Source of the DNA: Zea mays | Lineage: Eukaryota; Streptophyta; Magnoliopsida; Poales; Poaceae | DNA length: 64,000 bases | Reading direction: 5' to 3' | Assembly: GCF_902167145.1 (NCBI RefSeq) | Contig: NC_050098.1 | Span: 132,754,207 to 132,818,206 of the forward strand | Shown here: in pieces, positions 1-10,845 of the stretch | How the letters are laid out: the number at the start of each line of letters is the position of its first letter | How positions within the stretch are numbered: position 1 is the first letter of the stretch | Notes under the pieces: generated by a model | Databases searched by the model: none | Told to the model about the DNA's origin: nothing | The model's input: only the letters and a program-made list of their open reading frames with translations | Made by a program: the position numbers and the translations under genes

Positions 1-81
1 CAAATGACCGAAGCCATCATGGATAGAGTTGTTGATCAGCTTCTAAATGAAGCTGCAGAAGTAGTCTTAAAGGAAGATTAA
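1..81 (+). CDS. C-terminal end of the convergent accessory ORF
   Basis: The window opens inside a plus-strand frame of 26 codons ending in TAA at 79-81. The visible residues are acidic and helical, beginning QMTEAIMDRVVDQLL. The ORF converges on the minus-strand gag of the same element. The element at 14050-25750 has an antisense gene in the same relative position, so I infer this is the tail of the equivalent accessory gene. Only the end is visible, so domain content cannot be judged. Confidence 0.45.
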   Translation, partial: QMTEAIMDRVVDQLLNEAAEVVLKED

Positions 82-1260
82 ATGCTGCTGTAAAAAAAAT
101 TAGATTGTAATGCTTGCTGAGTATGATGTGTAATATTGTGTAACTTTGGATATAACATTTTAGCTGTTTATAATTCTATTTTTGACGATGCATGAAACAT
201 CATATACGTACCATTTTTGAGCCTTCGGCAAAAAAACACCTTCCCTTTTTTTCATGCTTCGTAAAAATCAATGATCAATCCTTGTAAAATCAATAATCAA
301 TAGGTCCTTCCATTTCAGAGCTTGACGATGGTATAACTTTTCAACGGCTATTTTTTGTGCCTTGTCACTATTTCTTCAAAACAATCTTCGAATATCAATA
401 TCGAGACCCCCCTTCTTGCGTTGTTGATGCACTATGATGTATGATGTCATGCTATGCAAATGATGTAATGCTATGCAAAAATGATATTTGCCGAAGGTTA
501 ACATTAATTTTTCTCTGTAAGCCTCCCTTAGGAGCTTCTTCGCCTTTTACTTCAGCGGAATCAGCGTTTATTTTTCGCTGTAAGCCTCCCTTAGGAGCTT
601 CTTCGCCTTTAACTTTCAGCGGAATCAGCGTTTATTTTTCGCTGTAAGCCTCCCTTAGGAGCTTCTTCGCCTTTTACTTTCAGCGGAATCAGCGCTTATT
701 TTTCATTGTAGGCTCAGAAAACTTACACTACGCTCCCTTAGGAACGACTTTTTGCTGCTTCAAAAAAATTGCGTTGCGTTCCTTAGAACAAATTTTTGAT
801 AATTTGAAGGTCCTCCTTGCCATCATAAATTCTCATGCTTCGGCAACTTAGGCCTATGGAAAAGATATATTTTCATTATGGTAAAAAGCGAAACTATTAC
901 AAGAAATTGAAAGATGATAAAAGACATTTAGACTCTCCATAATTGTTCCTTATTAAAAAGAAAATAATACTGAATGTGAAAATGCGAAAAGCTGCTGTCG
1001 AGGTAGGATATTTGTCAGTAAATGTGCTTCGACTCTGGCACAGTGCTATTGACTGTGCGAGCTTCGGACTCCTCTCTGAAGTCGCACTGAAGGTGAGTGT
1101 GCTGACTCCCTTCTGGCTGCTGACCTCGTTGTGTTGGTGGTGGCGGTGGAGGCTGTTGCCAAGATGCTTGGGGTTGGCTTGCCGAAGCAACAGAAGCTGC
1201 AGAGTGATTGCCTACATATTCTGGAATGTAAGGCGAATGGTACGAAGCAGTATGCATGAC
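82..1260 (-). other. Non-coding spacer between gag and the accessory ORF
   Basis: No convincing reading frame occurs here on either strand. The stretch is rich in the CTTCGGC/GCCGAAG words typical of this element and holds the tandem repeat at 509-712. The frames at 943-1368 and on the minus strand around 900-1330 are chance openings or shadows of the end of gag. Confidence 0.5.
509..712. repeat. Three-copy tandem repeat, about 63-64 bp
   Basis: The unit beginning GCCTCCCTTAGGAGCTTCTT starts at 521, 584 and 648, each followed by an AGCGGAATCAGCG block. The third copy decays after about 700. Read in the sense of the element (minus strand) the core is CCTAAGGG, the same core found in the 79-bp array at 20467-21050 of the other Tat-like element and at the same structural position. 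Confidence 0.85.
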
Positions 1261-2532
1261 CTACTTCGGCTGACTCTGTTGTGCTGCAGCTTCTGCTATC
1301 TCCTTTTGCTTCTGGATGGTAACATGGCACATCCTGGTGGTATGGCCCTTGTCTTCACCACAGAATAGGCAGTAGATTTTTCTTGGCTGATCCCCAAATC
1401 TTCCTCCAAAGCCCCTAGCGCCTCTGCCCCTTGGCGCTGGCGGCCGAAAAGAGCTTTGCTGCTGCCCCGAAGCTTGCGAGGAGTATTGTGGCCTTTGCTG
1501 TTGGCTCCCTCTAGCATCACTCTGAGTGGAGTTATGAATTGACCTGACGTGCCTTGGATGAAATCTTCCTCCGAAGCCCCTGGTCATTTCAGAGAACCTG
1601 AATGCCTCCTCCCTTCTTTGGCGAAAGTCATTGTCAGCTCGGATATACTCGTCCATCTTCTGGAGCAGCTTCTCCAAAGTTTGTGGTGGCTTCCTGGCAA
1701 AGTATTGCGCTAAAGGTCCCGGCCGAAGTCCCTTAATCATGGCCTCAATGACAATTTCATTGGGCACTGTTGGCGCCTGTGCCCTCAGACGCAGAAACCT
1801 TCGGACATACGCCTGAAGGTATTCTTTGTGGTCCTGGGTACACTGGAATAAAGCTTGAGCAGTAACTGGCTTCGTCTGAAACCCTTGGAAGCTGATTATC
1901 AACATATCCTTCAGCTTCTGCCATGAGGTGATTGTCCCTGGCCGAAGAGAGGAGTACCAGGTTTGAGCGACACTCTTGACGGCCATGACAAAAGACTTTG
2001 CCATGACTGCAGTATTGCCACCATACGAAGATATGGTTGCTTCATAGCTCATCAAGAATTGCTTCGGGTCTGAATGACCGTCGTACATGGGGAGCTGGGG
2101 TGGCTTGTAAGACTGGGGCCATGGTGTAGCCTGCAATTCTGTTGATAGAGGAGAAGCATCATCAAAAGCAAAATTTCCATGATGGAAATCTTCATACCAG
2201 TCGTCCTCATTGTAGAAGCCCTCCTGATGAAGCTCTCTGCGCGGAGGCCTTCGGTTCTGGTCATCTTGAGCAAGATGACGAACCTCTTCCGAAGCTTCAT
2301 CTATCTGCCTCTGAAGGTCAGCTAGACGAGCCATCTTCTCCTTCTTTCGTTGCACCTGTTGATGGAGCATCTCTAGGTTTTGGATTTCCTGGTCCAAGTC
2401 GTCCTCCGGAGGCGTTGGACTGGTGGCCTTCCTCTTCTGGCTTCGGGCCTCCCTAAGAGAAAGGACGTCCTGATTGGGGTCCAGCAGCTGCAGAGTGGCA
2501 GCCCCTGTCGCTGAAGCTTTTTTCGGCGGCAT
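1261..2532 (-). CDS. Gag protein of Tat-like retrotransposon
   Basis: An intact 423-residue frame beginning MPPKKAS, about 70 bp inside the LTR. A charged, coiled-coil-prone stretch (about residues 45-95) is followed by a retrotransposon gag domain (about 145-290), then Gly/Gln/Arg-rich sequence and a single C-terminal zinc knuckle near residues 385-402, CLFCGEDKGHTTRMC, spaced C-x2-C-x5-H-x4-C rather than the usual x4. It would form the virus-like particle and bind RNA. Many aligned positions match the gag at 14565 (TPWP, YDG, AKSF, SFQG, GLR). No protease or polymerase follows. The intact frame suggests a fairly young or still selected copy. Confidence 0.85.
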   Translation of the reverse strand: MPPKKASATGAATLQLLDPNQDVLSLREARSQKRKATSPTPPEDDLDQEIQNLEMLHQQVQRKKEKMARLADLQRQIDEASEEVRHLAQDDQNRRPPRRELHQEGFYNEDDWYEDFHHGNFAFDDASPLSTELQATPWPQSYKPPQLPMYDGHSDPKQFLMSYEATISSYGGNTAVMAKSFVMAVKSVAQTWYSSLRPGTITSWQKLKDMLIISFQGFQTKPVTAQALFQCTQDHKEYLQAYVRRFLRLRAQAPTVPNEIVIEAMIKGLRPGPLAQYFARKPPQTLEKLLQKMDEYIRADNDFRQRREEAFRFSEMTRGFGGRFHPRHVRSIHNSTQSDARGSQQQRPQYSSQASGQQQSSFRPPAPRGRGARGFGGRFGDQPRKIYCLFCGEDKGHTTRMCHVTIQKQKEIAEAAAQQSQPK

Positions 2533-2589
2533 GACGAATGTGATGCTTGCCGAAGGTGTTCAAAGCTCAAGAAATGGAAGTGAGTTCAC

Positions 2590-2605
2590 CGGAGGTGGGC
2601 GCCAA
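2590..2605 (-). other. Primer-binding region of the gag-only element
   Basis: Directly inside the LTR, the minus strand reads ATTGGCGCCCACCTCC. The element at 14050 has TTTGGCGCCCACCG at the same place, so this is the presumed tRNA primer site. I cannot name the tRNA with confidence. Confidence 0.65.
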
Positions 2606-3288
2606 TGTTGGGGACTTGTTCTCAAATACTATGAATTAAGAACAAGACAACATAAAATGTTAAATATCAAAGCCCTTCGTCCTTCGGAACATTATTTCCC
2701 TTCGGATATAATGAATTTTGGATGAAGGTTGTGAAGGACATACCTTTACAATCATAATAAAAGATAAGAGAGATTTATACACAAAACGCGGAAAATAACA
2801 TGATTACTTTGAACATTATTATTAATTTATTTCTATTTATCTTACTTATATAAACAACAACAAATTACAAATGTACCTTCGGCTTGAAGGAAAGTAAGGG
2901 TACAAGCGTGATGCTAATGCAAATGCCAAGTCAGCGTGAACAGTATAGGAGTACTGTTCATCTATTTATAGGCACGGGACGCAACCCGTGTAAAATTACA
3001 TTAATGCCCTTTACTTTATCAATAACTCTATAGTAATTCTTCGAGGTCTAATTTGGCTTTTCATCTTTAAGTCGGTTCCCCTTTTCTGCTGTCATGCCGA
3101 AGCTTTTCTGCACATAGCTTCATGATCGTTTCATCCTTCGTCATGATCGTCTTCCATTTCAGTCAAGCTTTGTCTTGACCATGCTCTTGTATACCCGCAA
3201 CCTGATTCCGAAGATACCTGCTCGCATACTTGGAAAACATTGTCAAATCATGTTTTTGAGGACCTTCGGAAGCCGAAGGCCCCCAACA
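2606..3288 (-). repeat. 5' LTR of the gag-only element
   Basis: A 683-bp LTR bounded by perfect inverted ends, TGTTGGGG at 2606-2613 and CCCCAACA at 3281-3288. A minus-strand TATA box (TATAAATA, 2963-2970) lies about 320 bp from the upstream end and fits transcription into gag. GGGGC at 3289-3293 is the candidate target duplication, but the partner copy is off the window. Confidence 0.85.
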
Positions 3289-3824
3289 GGGGCTCACCTT
3301 GGGGTCCAAAATCCGGCGATAACCGTCACCGGATCACCTAGGGCACACGATGGGAGAGAGAGGTGGAAGAAAGGGAGAGGGAGAGGAGGTTGCTGCGCGG
3401 GAAAAATCAAATGAGAGAGATAGAGAGGAGGGGGACGCATGGGGGAGGAGGTGGGGTGCCAGGGGCGCGCGAGCCAGGGCCGAGCTGGGCCAGGCCGGGT
3501 CGAGTTGGACTGGGTCGCGGGCCAAGACAGAAGCCCACAACACACGCAACCACAGATCGGATTCCAATAGCGAAACAAAATCCGAAACGAGGCGAGACGG
3601 ACGCGCGATCAAACACAATCATCAGACAAAAGAAATATGCTTCGGCATGATGCAACATCCATGTCAACTTAGGTTTATTGTTTACACACCATACGAACAC
3701 CAGTCGCTATACTGCTTTGAAAACGGGGAAGAAGGAGCGAAACGGGAAGAGAAAAGAGAGTAACACGTGAATTTGGTGAGTAATAAAGAAGAAAAAATCC
3801 AACCCCTAAATTCAGGGTGTTACA
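3289..3824 (-). repeat. 3' LTR remnant of the decayed chromovirus
   Basis: The minus strand starts TGTAACACCC at 3824, next to a polypurine tract, and runs 536 bp until it meets the inserted element at 3288. The GC-rich, Ser/Pro-like translations in this stretch have no homologue I recognise and are treated as non-coding LTR. Confidence 0.75.
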
Positions 3825-3842
3825 AACCTATCCCCCTTAAAA
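3825..3842 (-). other. Polypurine tract
   Basis: The minus strand reads TTTTAAGGGGGATAGGTT just before the LTR start. This is the usual plus-strand primer site of chromoviruses and fixes the orientation of the element. Confidence 0.75.
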
Positions 3843-3860
3843 GAATCTCGCCCTCGAGAT

Positions 3861-6800
3861 TCAAGGTTGGCCAGCAAAGAGCTCGGGATACTTGGCCATC
3901 AGATCATCTTCACGCTCCTAGGTTGCTTCTTCCTCAGAGTGGTGACCCCATCTGACTTTGCACATTCTGATAGTTTTCCTCTGGGTGACCCTGTCTACAT
4001 TCTCAAGAATCTGCGCTGGCTTCTCTATGTAGGTCAAGTCTTCTTGGACTTCCAGACCTTCCACTGGCAACTGCTCTTCTGGCACACGCAGACACTTCTT
4101 CAACTGAGACACATGAAAGACATCATGCACCACTGACAAACCTTCTGGCAGACTAAGCTGATAGGCCACTTCTCCACGCTTGGCGAGAATATGATACAGA
4201 CCAACATATCGGGGTGCTAGCTTGCCCTTGACTCCAAATCTTCTGACTCCTCTGATTGGCGATGCCTTCAGGTAGACAAAATCTCCGACTTCGAAACTCA
4301 GCTCTCTCCTTCTTGTGTCTGCATAACTTTGCTGCCTTGATTGCGCTATCTTCAGGTTCTCCCGAACCATCTTGATGTTATCTTCAGCTTCGAGCAAAAT
4401 GTTTGGCCCAAACACTTGCTTTTCTCTAGGATGATCTCATTGCAATGGAGTTCTACAACTCCTTCCATAAAGCGCCTGAAATGGTGACATCTTCAAGCTG
4501 GCCTAGTAACTGTTGTTATAGGAGAATTCTGCATAATGCAATCTCTTGTCCCATCCGGACTGATCTTGCAGCGCACAGGCTCTCAACATATCTTCAAGGG
4601 TTTGATTAGTTCTTTCCGTCTGACCGTCGATCTACGGATGATAAGTTGAATTGAACTTCAGATGTGTACCCAAGGCTTCATGCAACTGCTGCCAGAAATG
4701 AGAGGTGAACTACGTTCCTGTGACTGACACTATCTTCTTTGGCACACCATGAAGACAAATGATCTAGGACATGTACAACTCAGCTAATATTGCACTGTTG
4801 TAGCTAGTCTTGGTAGGTATGAAGTGGGCTAACTTGGTTAAGTGGTGCACTACTACCCAGATGGAATTGTAGCGGGCTCGGGTGTGAGGCAATCCGACTA
4901 TGAAGTCCATCCCGATTTCATCCCATCTCCACTGAGGAATTCGCAATGGCTGCAACAACCCAGCTGGCTTCTGATGCTCTGCCTTGATCCTTTGACAACT
5001 ATCACATATGGCCACATGCTCTACGATCTCCCTTTTCATTACGTACCACCAGAACTTCTTCTTCAAATCCTGATACATCTTCTCACTTCCAAGGTGTATA
5101 GAATAAGCTGACTCATGAGCTTCCCTGAGGATCAACTCCCGAATGGACTGGACATTGGGAACACACAAACGGTCCTTGAACCATACCACACCTTCTACAT
5201 CTTCCTGAAAATCTTTGCCTATTCCTTCTAGAATCAGTTGCCGGATTTCACTGATCTTCTCATCATTCTTCTGTGCTTCCTTGATTTCTCGCTCTAAGGT
5301 GGGCTCTAACTCAACTGTTACTCCTCGCATGCTGTTCAGAAATCCAAGGCTCAACCTGTCAAACTCTTTGACCAACTCATAAGGCATCGGATGAGCAACC
5401 ATCATATTGACTTGACTTTTCCTGCTCAAAGCATCTGCTACCACGTTCGCTTTGCCTGGATGGTAATGAATTTCCAATTCATAATCTTTGATCAACTCTA
5501 ACCATCTTCGTTACCTCATATTCAGCTCTGACTGAGTGAATATGTACTTCAGACTCTTGTGGTCTGTGTAGACATCACATTTCTGCCCATACAGATAGTG
5601 CCTCTATGTCTATAGTGCATGAACCACTGTTGCCAACTCTAGGTCATGGATTGGATAATTCTTCTCATGAACCTTTAGCTGTCGGGACGAGTAGTCTACA
5701 ACTCTTCCCTCTTGCATCAATATGCATCCCAAGCCAGTGTAACAAGCGTCACAATACACTGAGAAGGGCTTGTGCACATCAGGCAAGAATAAGACAGGCG
5801 TTGTAGTCAACTTCTCTTTCAGTGCTTCAAAGGCTTCTTGGCACTTCTAGGTCCACTTGAACTCCACTTTGTTGGCTAGCAAAGCTGTCATCGGTTTCGC
5901 AATCTTCGAAAACCCTTCAATGAATCGCCGATAATATCCGGTCATTCCAATGAAGCTCTTGATTCCTCGGGCATCTGTTGGCGCTTTCCAGTTCAAAATG
6001 TCTGCAACTTTCTTCGGATCCACAGCCAATCCATCTTTGTTTATTATGTGACCCAAGAATAGGACTTCATCAATCCAAAACTCGCACTTACTCAACTTTG
6101 CATACAGCTGGTGCTCTTGCAATCTCTGCAATACCATCTTCAAATGATCCACATGCTCTTCCTCACTTTGAGAATATATAAGGATATCATCAATAAATAC
6201 CACCACAAACTTGTCAAGATAATCCATGAATACACTGTTCATCAGATTCATGAAGAAGGCTAGTGCATTTGTTAGACCAAAGGACATAATAGTGAACTCA
6301 TACAACCCATACATGGTAATAAATGTCGTCTTCGGAATGTCTGAAGGTCGAATCCTGAGTTGGTGATAACCTGACCTCAGATCTATCTTTGAGAACACGA
6401 TGGCTCCTCTCAACTGGTCGAACAGATCTTCAATTCTGGGCAAGGGGTACTTGTTCTTGATTGTGACCTCATTCAGAGCTCGATAATCGATGCACATCCT
6501 CCTAGTGCCATCTTTCTTCTCCACGAACAGGACCGGGGCGGCCCAAGGCGAGGTGCTTGGCCTAATGTAACCTTTCTCTGATAGCTCATCGATCTGCTTC
6601 TTGAGTTCAACTAACTCTAGTCTAGATACCCTATAAGCTCTTTTAGAAATGGGGGCGGTGCCAGGAAGAAGCTCTATGGCAAACTCAACTTTCCGCTCAG
6701 GTGGCATACCCGGTAAATCCTTCGGGAACACATCTGGAAACTCTGACACAACCTTGATAGTTTCAAGTGAATCTGCCTTCTTGCTATCAATAGCCATCTG

Positions 6801-8405
6801 ATGACAACCTCCTTTTCTGGACTCAGGTGAGACTAACTCAGTTACCACTTCTTCTCCTAGTGGAGACACCAACTTAATTATCCTCTTATCACAACTGATA
6901 ATTGCTTGATACTTATCTAGCCAATTGATCCCTAGGATGACATCTATTCCCTGAGTATCCATTACTATGAGGTTAGTGGGAAACTCTATCCCCCTTATTT
7001 CCACACCTACATTCAAGCAAATACTATCGACTCGAACTCTACCACCGGATGAGTCAATTTGAATGGGTGTTGACATGGTAGTTATTGGAAGATTATGTGC
7101 TTCTACCCATGATACAGTAATAAAAGAATGCGTGGCTCCATTATCAAATAATACTTCTGCAATATGGGAATCGACTGGAAACATACCTACTATCATGCCT
7201 GGTGTTTCCAGGACTGTTTCAGCCTCCAAATGGTTCAGTCTCCCATGGCTGTAGCGTGTCTGGACGCGATTGCCTGTTCCTGGCTGAGACACATTCTGCT
7301 TCGCTGGGGCACTAGGGCATGACTGCTGCTGGGCTGCCTTCTTTGGACAATGCATCACCCAATGGCCTTGCTCTCCACAATGGAAACATGCTCTGCTTCC
7401 GCCTTGAAATGGGGCTGCTTGACTGCTCTAGTTGGTTGCTGGGGCGGGGAGGCGAGGTGCTTGTTGATTCTGCCTCTGGAACTGACTTCCTCCTTACTGA
7501 TTGTTCTGGTAGTTCTGCTGCTGATGTTGAGGGTACTGCCTCTGAAACTGCTGCTGAGGTGGGCGCTGATTCTGCTTGAACTGCTGAGGCGAGTTGCCTG
7601 AGAAACAGGGGCGATTGCTGCTTCCAGACTGAGGTCTACCAATCTTGCGCTTGCGATCCTCCATCTCCTTGCGCTTCTTCTCTTTCATGATTGCTTTGTC
7701 GATCAAGTGCTGAAATGTGGGGAAGGTATGGTTCATCAGATGATAGTGCAGAGGATCGACTAAGCCTCTCAAGAAACGATATTGTCTCTTGACATCTGTG
7801 TTGACATCTTCAGGAGCATAGCGGGACAGCTGAAGAAACCTGTCTCGGTACTCACTGACAGACATGGGCCCTTGCTTGAGCGCTAGAAATTCCTCCTTCT
7901 TCACTGTCATCAGACCTGCTAGAACATGATACTGACAAAAATTATTTCTGAATTCCTCCCAAGTGATAGTGTCGGGGTTGGCGTGGGTGGCGAGGTAGGA
8001 TTCCCACTAAGACTGAGTTGCTCCTCTCAACAAACGGGGACCATACAGAACTTTCTCCCTATCGTCACACTGAGCGGTGTGCAACTCCCGTTCCACGGTA
8101 CGTAGCCAATCTTCAGCATCCATGGGGTCAGCAGAGTGAGCGAACACTGGGGGATGACCTCTCATGAATTCAGCACGCTTGTCTCTGGGCATCTGAGGCA
8201 TCCGAGGTTGAGGTGGGGGCTGATGCTGCTGCTGCATAGCGGCCAAAGTCTGACCAATGGCATGGACTGTCTGAGTCTGCATCAAGAACATCTGCTCTAT
8301 CGTCATCGAGGGTGGTGGTGGCAGCTGCTGCTGGGGTGCCTCATCCTGCGGTGCTGCTTGCTCCTGCTGAGCACGCCTTCCTCCTCTGCGCCTGTTGTCT
8401 GATCT
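3861..8405 (-). pseudogene. Chromovirus gag-pol with many nonsense codons
   Basis: Recognisable blocks all lie in one reading frame. They are gag (8405 to about 7500), zinc knuckle [14 protein letters not shown] (near 7370), protease [12 protein letters not shown] (near 7150), reverse transcriptase with FIDDILIYS (near 6180), RNase H (5810-5500), integrase with a zinc-binding region and GMDFIVGLP, and a C-terminal chromodomain whose first part (RWGHHSEEEAT) is followed by a stop. Stop codons end the open blocks at 8007, 7494, 7428, 5847, 5610, 4764 and 3918, with several more between 4764 and 4415 and around 5510-5605. I see no need for a frameshift. Most stops sit where relatives have Gln or Trp, consistent with C-to-T or G-to-A decay. 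A splice-acceptor-like CTGCAG precedes 8405 in phase with gag. Confidence 0.85.
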
Positions 8406-8810
8406 CTGCAGAATACAATCACACATCAGAACTGATCTTGCAAACCTTGCAGCACAAGAAAAGAGTATAGAATTCTTCCACAATACTGAACAGATGAACA
8501 TCTTCACTGACTCCCAACACAGGCAAACATAGCTTCCCAGATAAAGAGATAAGTAGAATAAAAGGGCTTCCTAACTAGATAACTGACTTTTATTAACATT
8601 AACAAGTAAACCAAAGTGCAGGGGATACCCACACCCTGGTGATAGTCATTACAAAGATCCAAATCCATCATAGCTCATCATGACAAACATAAAAACACAG
8701 GATAAGCAAACTACCATGTCTAACTAAAGCTAACTGAGAGTAAAACTGAGACTAAGGCTAAAAATTCTATTTTAAACATTAATTACAAGACCCAACATTG
8801 ACGATCTATG
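8406..8810 (-). other. Non-coding interval between ORF1 and gag
   Basis: An AT-rich stretch without a credible frame lies between the accessory ORF1 and gag. It ends, on the minus strand, in GTATTCTGCAG directly before the gag frame, so it could be an intron or the intron end of a longer leader. Confidence 0.4.
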
Positions 8811-9825
8811 GTTCTAAATTTATCCTGGTCCTGCAGTCGGGGTCGCCGTAGGCATGGTACCCATGCTGAGGTGAGCGGTACAGGTGCTGAGTCCCGACGG
8901 GGGTGGGAGAACCATCCTCTAGATGACGATGCTCCGCGCGCTCATCCCACAACTGGGCGATCTCAGCACGAGCCCTACTCAGCTCATCTAAGGCATGGTC
9001 CAGCTCCGTGTTTGCACGGCGGCTAGGTTGACTGTGCTGCTCAACCTAGGATTGTCCTCACCGACAGGTGAGACAACCACGCCTCCTATGCTGCCAGATG
9101 GACGGCGGGGGTAATACCTCAGGTTAAGACCATCGGCCACCCCACCAAGCACTGACCAGTAGTGCGAAAGCGCACGTCGTGTGGCATCTTGCATGGCCGC
9201 CTCAGCTGAGTCCCGCTTAGAAAATAGAGTAATGCTCTGATCAGACCTCCGCACCCTGGAGACTGTTCTCCGGACGATGCACCAAGCAAGTCGCCTCCCA
9301 GCGGTCCGGGTAAACCCCGCGACTGTGCTGGAAGACAACACAACGATACTCGATAGACCAGGTACGCCGGTCAAGTGTCTGGCGTAGCAAGGTGTCGAGC
9401 GCATCGTGGAAGTGACACCCGCTAGCGGCGTCACGAGTGATGGGTCGAGCAACCCATCCCTCCGGCTCCTGCTCCTCAGAAAGGTCGGTGTTGTGGCTCG
9501 AGCTGCTGTCATCACCTCCGTCGTCGGGGTCTCCTCCAGCAGCTACTGCAGTGGCCGGGATGCCCAGTGGTGGTGCAGGGGGCGCCTCCAGCGGGGGCAC
9601 AGGAGAGCAGCTCCTCACAGACTCTACCTCCTGCTGAAACGAGGAAGAAGAGCCCTACTTCTCCAACTCCTGTCACCGACGCTCCTGCTCCTCGTGCAGG
9701 CGGTTGTGCAGCCTCTACAAATGGCTAGACTGACCAGTCACCGGACGGCGAAGCGGATGCTCCATGAGACGAGAAGGCAAGAAAGGAATGACTGACTTCC
9801 GTGCGGTGTGTCGAAGACGAGCCAT
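8811..9825 (-). pseudogene. Accessory ORF1 upstream of gag, degraded
   Basis: A minus-strand frame starts MARLRHTARKSVIP at 9825, directly after CTTTTGTAG, an acceptor-like sequence. It runs with a few stops through an acidic Pro/Ser-rich segment to about 9241. It then continues in another frame (a shift near 9240) with a segment around AEAAMQDATRRAL and YYPRRPSG, and ends in an apparently helical, charged tail near 8810. It occupies the same place as the intact 289-residue ORF1 at 34912-35781 of the other chromovirus. Function is unknown. The end coordinate is approximate. Confidence 0.5.
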
Positions 9826-10066
9826 CTACAAAAGACACCGTAAGCATAAGAGTGAGAACAGAGCTAATATGACCAGCAAGTAAACCATAAAAAATTAGGA
9901 ATTAGAATAAAACAAAAAAATCAGCAAGGTATAATATATATAGTAGAACATAGATTTGGTCGATATGACCAAATTTTGAAGGGATACCAAAGTCAAGGTG
10001 ATAATAGGGGTCTATAATCCTTAGAACGACTATTCTACTCTAGGTTAGCGGTCCTACAGTCAGCAC
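9826..10066 (-). other. Leader of the decayed chromovirus
   Basis: An AT-rich stretch between the primer-binding site and ORF1, with no reading frame of note. Confidence 0.5.
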
Positions 10067-10083
10067 GACTTTGATACCACCTA
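10067..10083 (-). other. Primer-binding site, initiator-Met tRNA type
   Basis: The minus strand reads TAGGTGGTATCAAAGTC directly after the LTR end. The TGGTATCA core is the usual initiator-methionine tRNA complement, with later changes. Confidence 0.7.
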
Positions 10084-10252
10084 TGTCACACCCAGTTTTA
10101 GAAGGTAAACCGAATGCGAACCATGTACGTGTCAGGATCAACAATTCACGTACACAACAGTTACATAACTGGACATCATCACAAAGTGCTCAAATAATAG
10201 CATAAAAGAAGGTAATAGTTGATTACATCATGATGTCCGAGACATCCACATA
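10084..10252 (-). repeat. 5' LTR remnant of the decayed chromovirus
   Basis: The plus strand starts TGTCACACCC at 10084, which is the LTR end GGGTGTGACA on the minus strand. It pairs as an inverted repeat with the TGTAACACCC start at 3824. Only 169 bp remain before the CACTA end at 10253. Confidence 0.7.
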
Positions 10253-10440
10253 CACTACAAGAATCTGATAAATGTTCGTGGGTAAAATTAAGAACGTAGG
10301 TACCCACGTTCTTATTTGAGTTAAGTTCATGGGTTATGTTAAGAACGTGGGTACCCACGTTCTTAAGTTAAGTTCGTGGGTCCTGGCTAAAACCGTCGAA
10401 CTTAACAAGTTAGGAACGTGGGTACCCACGTTCTTAAGTT
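10253..10440 (+). repeat. CACTA terminal and subterminal repeats
   Basis: CACTACAA at 10253 is followed by three copies of a palindrome centred on GGTACC (10290-10314, 10341-10364, 10412-10436). The middle copy is a perfect 24-bp palindrome with core CGTGGGTACCCACG. TTAAGTTCGTGGG-type words lie between them. Arrays like this are where the small TNPA-type protein binds in characterised CACTA elements. Confidence 0.85.
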
Positions 10441-10489
10441 AAGTTCGTCGGGCATGTGGGCACCATCGAACTTAAGCCTGAAAACCTAA

Positions 10490-10845
10490 ATCCAAATTAT
10501 CCCACGCGCAGCTCTCTCTCTCGCTTGTCTCATTAATTCCTGCCCGTGCTTCTCTCCACCAGCAGGCCGCGCCGCTGCCGCTCCACCGCCGGCCAACCGC
10601 ATCGCCGCCGCACCACCCCAGCGGGCCCCGGCTCGGCACCGACAGTTGGCCGCGCCAGCACCAGTGGGCCGCGCCACCGCGCCGCCGCCCCGGCTCGCCA
10701 CCCCCACACATCCGTCGGTGAACAGGAAGACTAGCCGCCGGCACGCAAGGACCTGGAGCCGCCCCCACCTCACCCCAAGACAGAGCCACCGCCCAAGGAG
10801 GAGCCCCCGCCGCTTCATCTCTGCTTTCCAAGCAGGTAACTGATC
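10490..10845. other. GC-rich captured segment of unknown origin
   Basis: The stretch is strongly GC-rich (repeated CCGCC/GCCGC words), unlike the AT-rich DNA to its right. Translations on either strand are low-complexity and not recognised. It meets the LINE-derived segment near 10830-10845, where the minus-strand frame still reads a LINE-like RIADQLPAWKAEM. It could be a captured GC-rich host promoter or first exon. I assign no function. Confidence 0.35.

Larger units (their letters stand above)
1..3288 (-). mobile_element. Gag-only Tat-like LTR retrotransposon, partial
   Basis: The right end is an LTR at 2606-3288, followed leftward by a primer-binding region, a gag ORF (2532 to 1261), about 1.2 kb without sense coding and the end of a convergent plus-strand ORF (1-81). 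In autonomous relatives pol follows gag directly. Here gag stops and repeat-bearing non-coding DNA follows, so I infer a non-autonomous element that needs enzymes from elsewhere. It interrupts the 3' LTR of the chromovirus to its right. The left LTR lies outside the window, so the target duplication cannot be checked. The LTR start TGTTGGGGACTTG recalls the maize PREM1/xilon-diguus group, but that name is from memory. Confidence 0.75.
3289..10252 (-). mobile_element. Decayed Tekay-type chromovirus
   Basis: On the minus strand the order is 5' LTR remnant (10252-10084), primer-binding site, accessory ORF1 remnant, gag, protease, reverse transcriptase, RNase H, integrase, chromodomain, polypurine tract and 3' LTR remnant (3824-3289). 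The integrase-chromodomain arrangement and the TGTAACACCC LTR start identify a Ty3/gypsy chromovirus. The right LTR is cut by the CACTA end at 10253 and the left LTR by the element ending at 3288. The coding frame is badly broken by stop codons, so the element is dead. Confidence 0.85.

Noticed and set aside
9406..9795. Plus-strand frames at 9406-9795
   Set aside because: They are the shadow of the minus-strand ORF1 remnant, Ser/Leu-rich without domains.
10490..10845. Long GC-rich minus-strand frames (10472-10983) as a gene
   Set aside because: They are low-complexity Gly/Ala/Arg translations open in several frames, and one simply runs out of the LINE remnant. No domain supports them.
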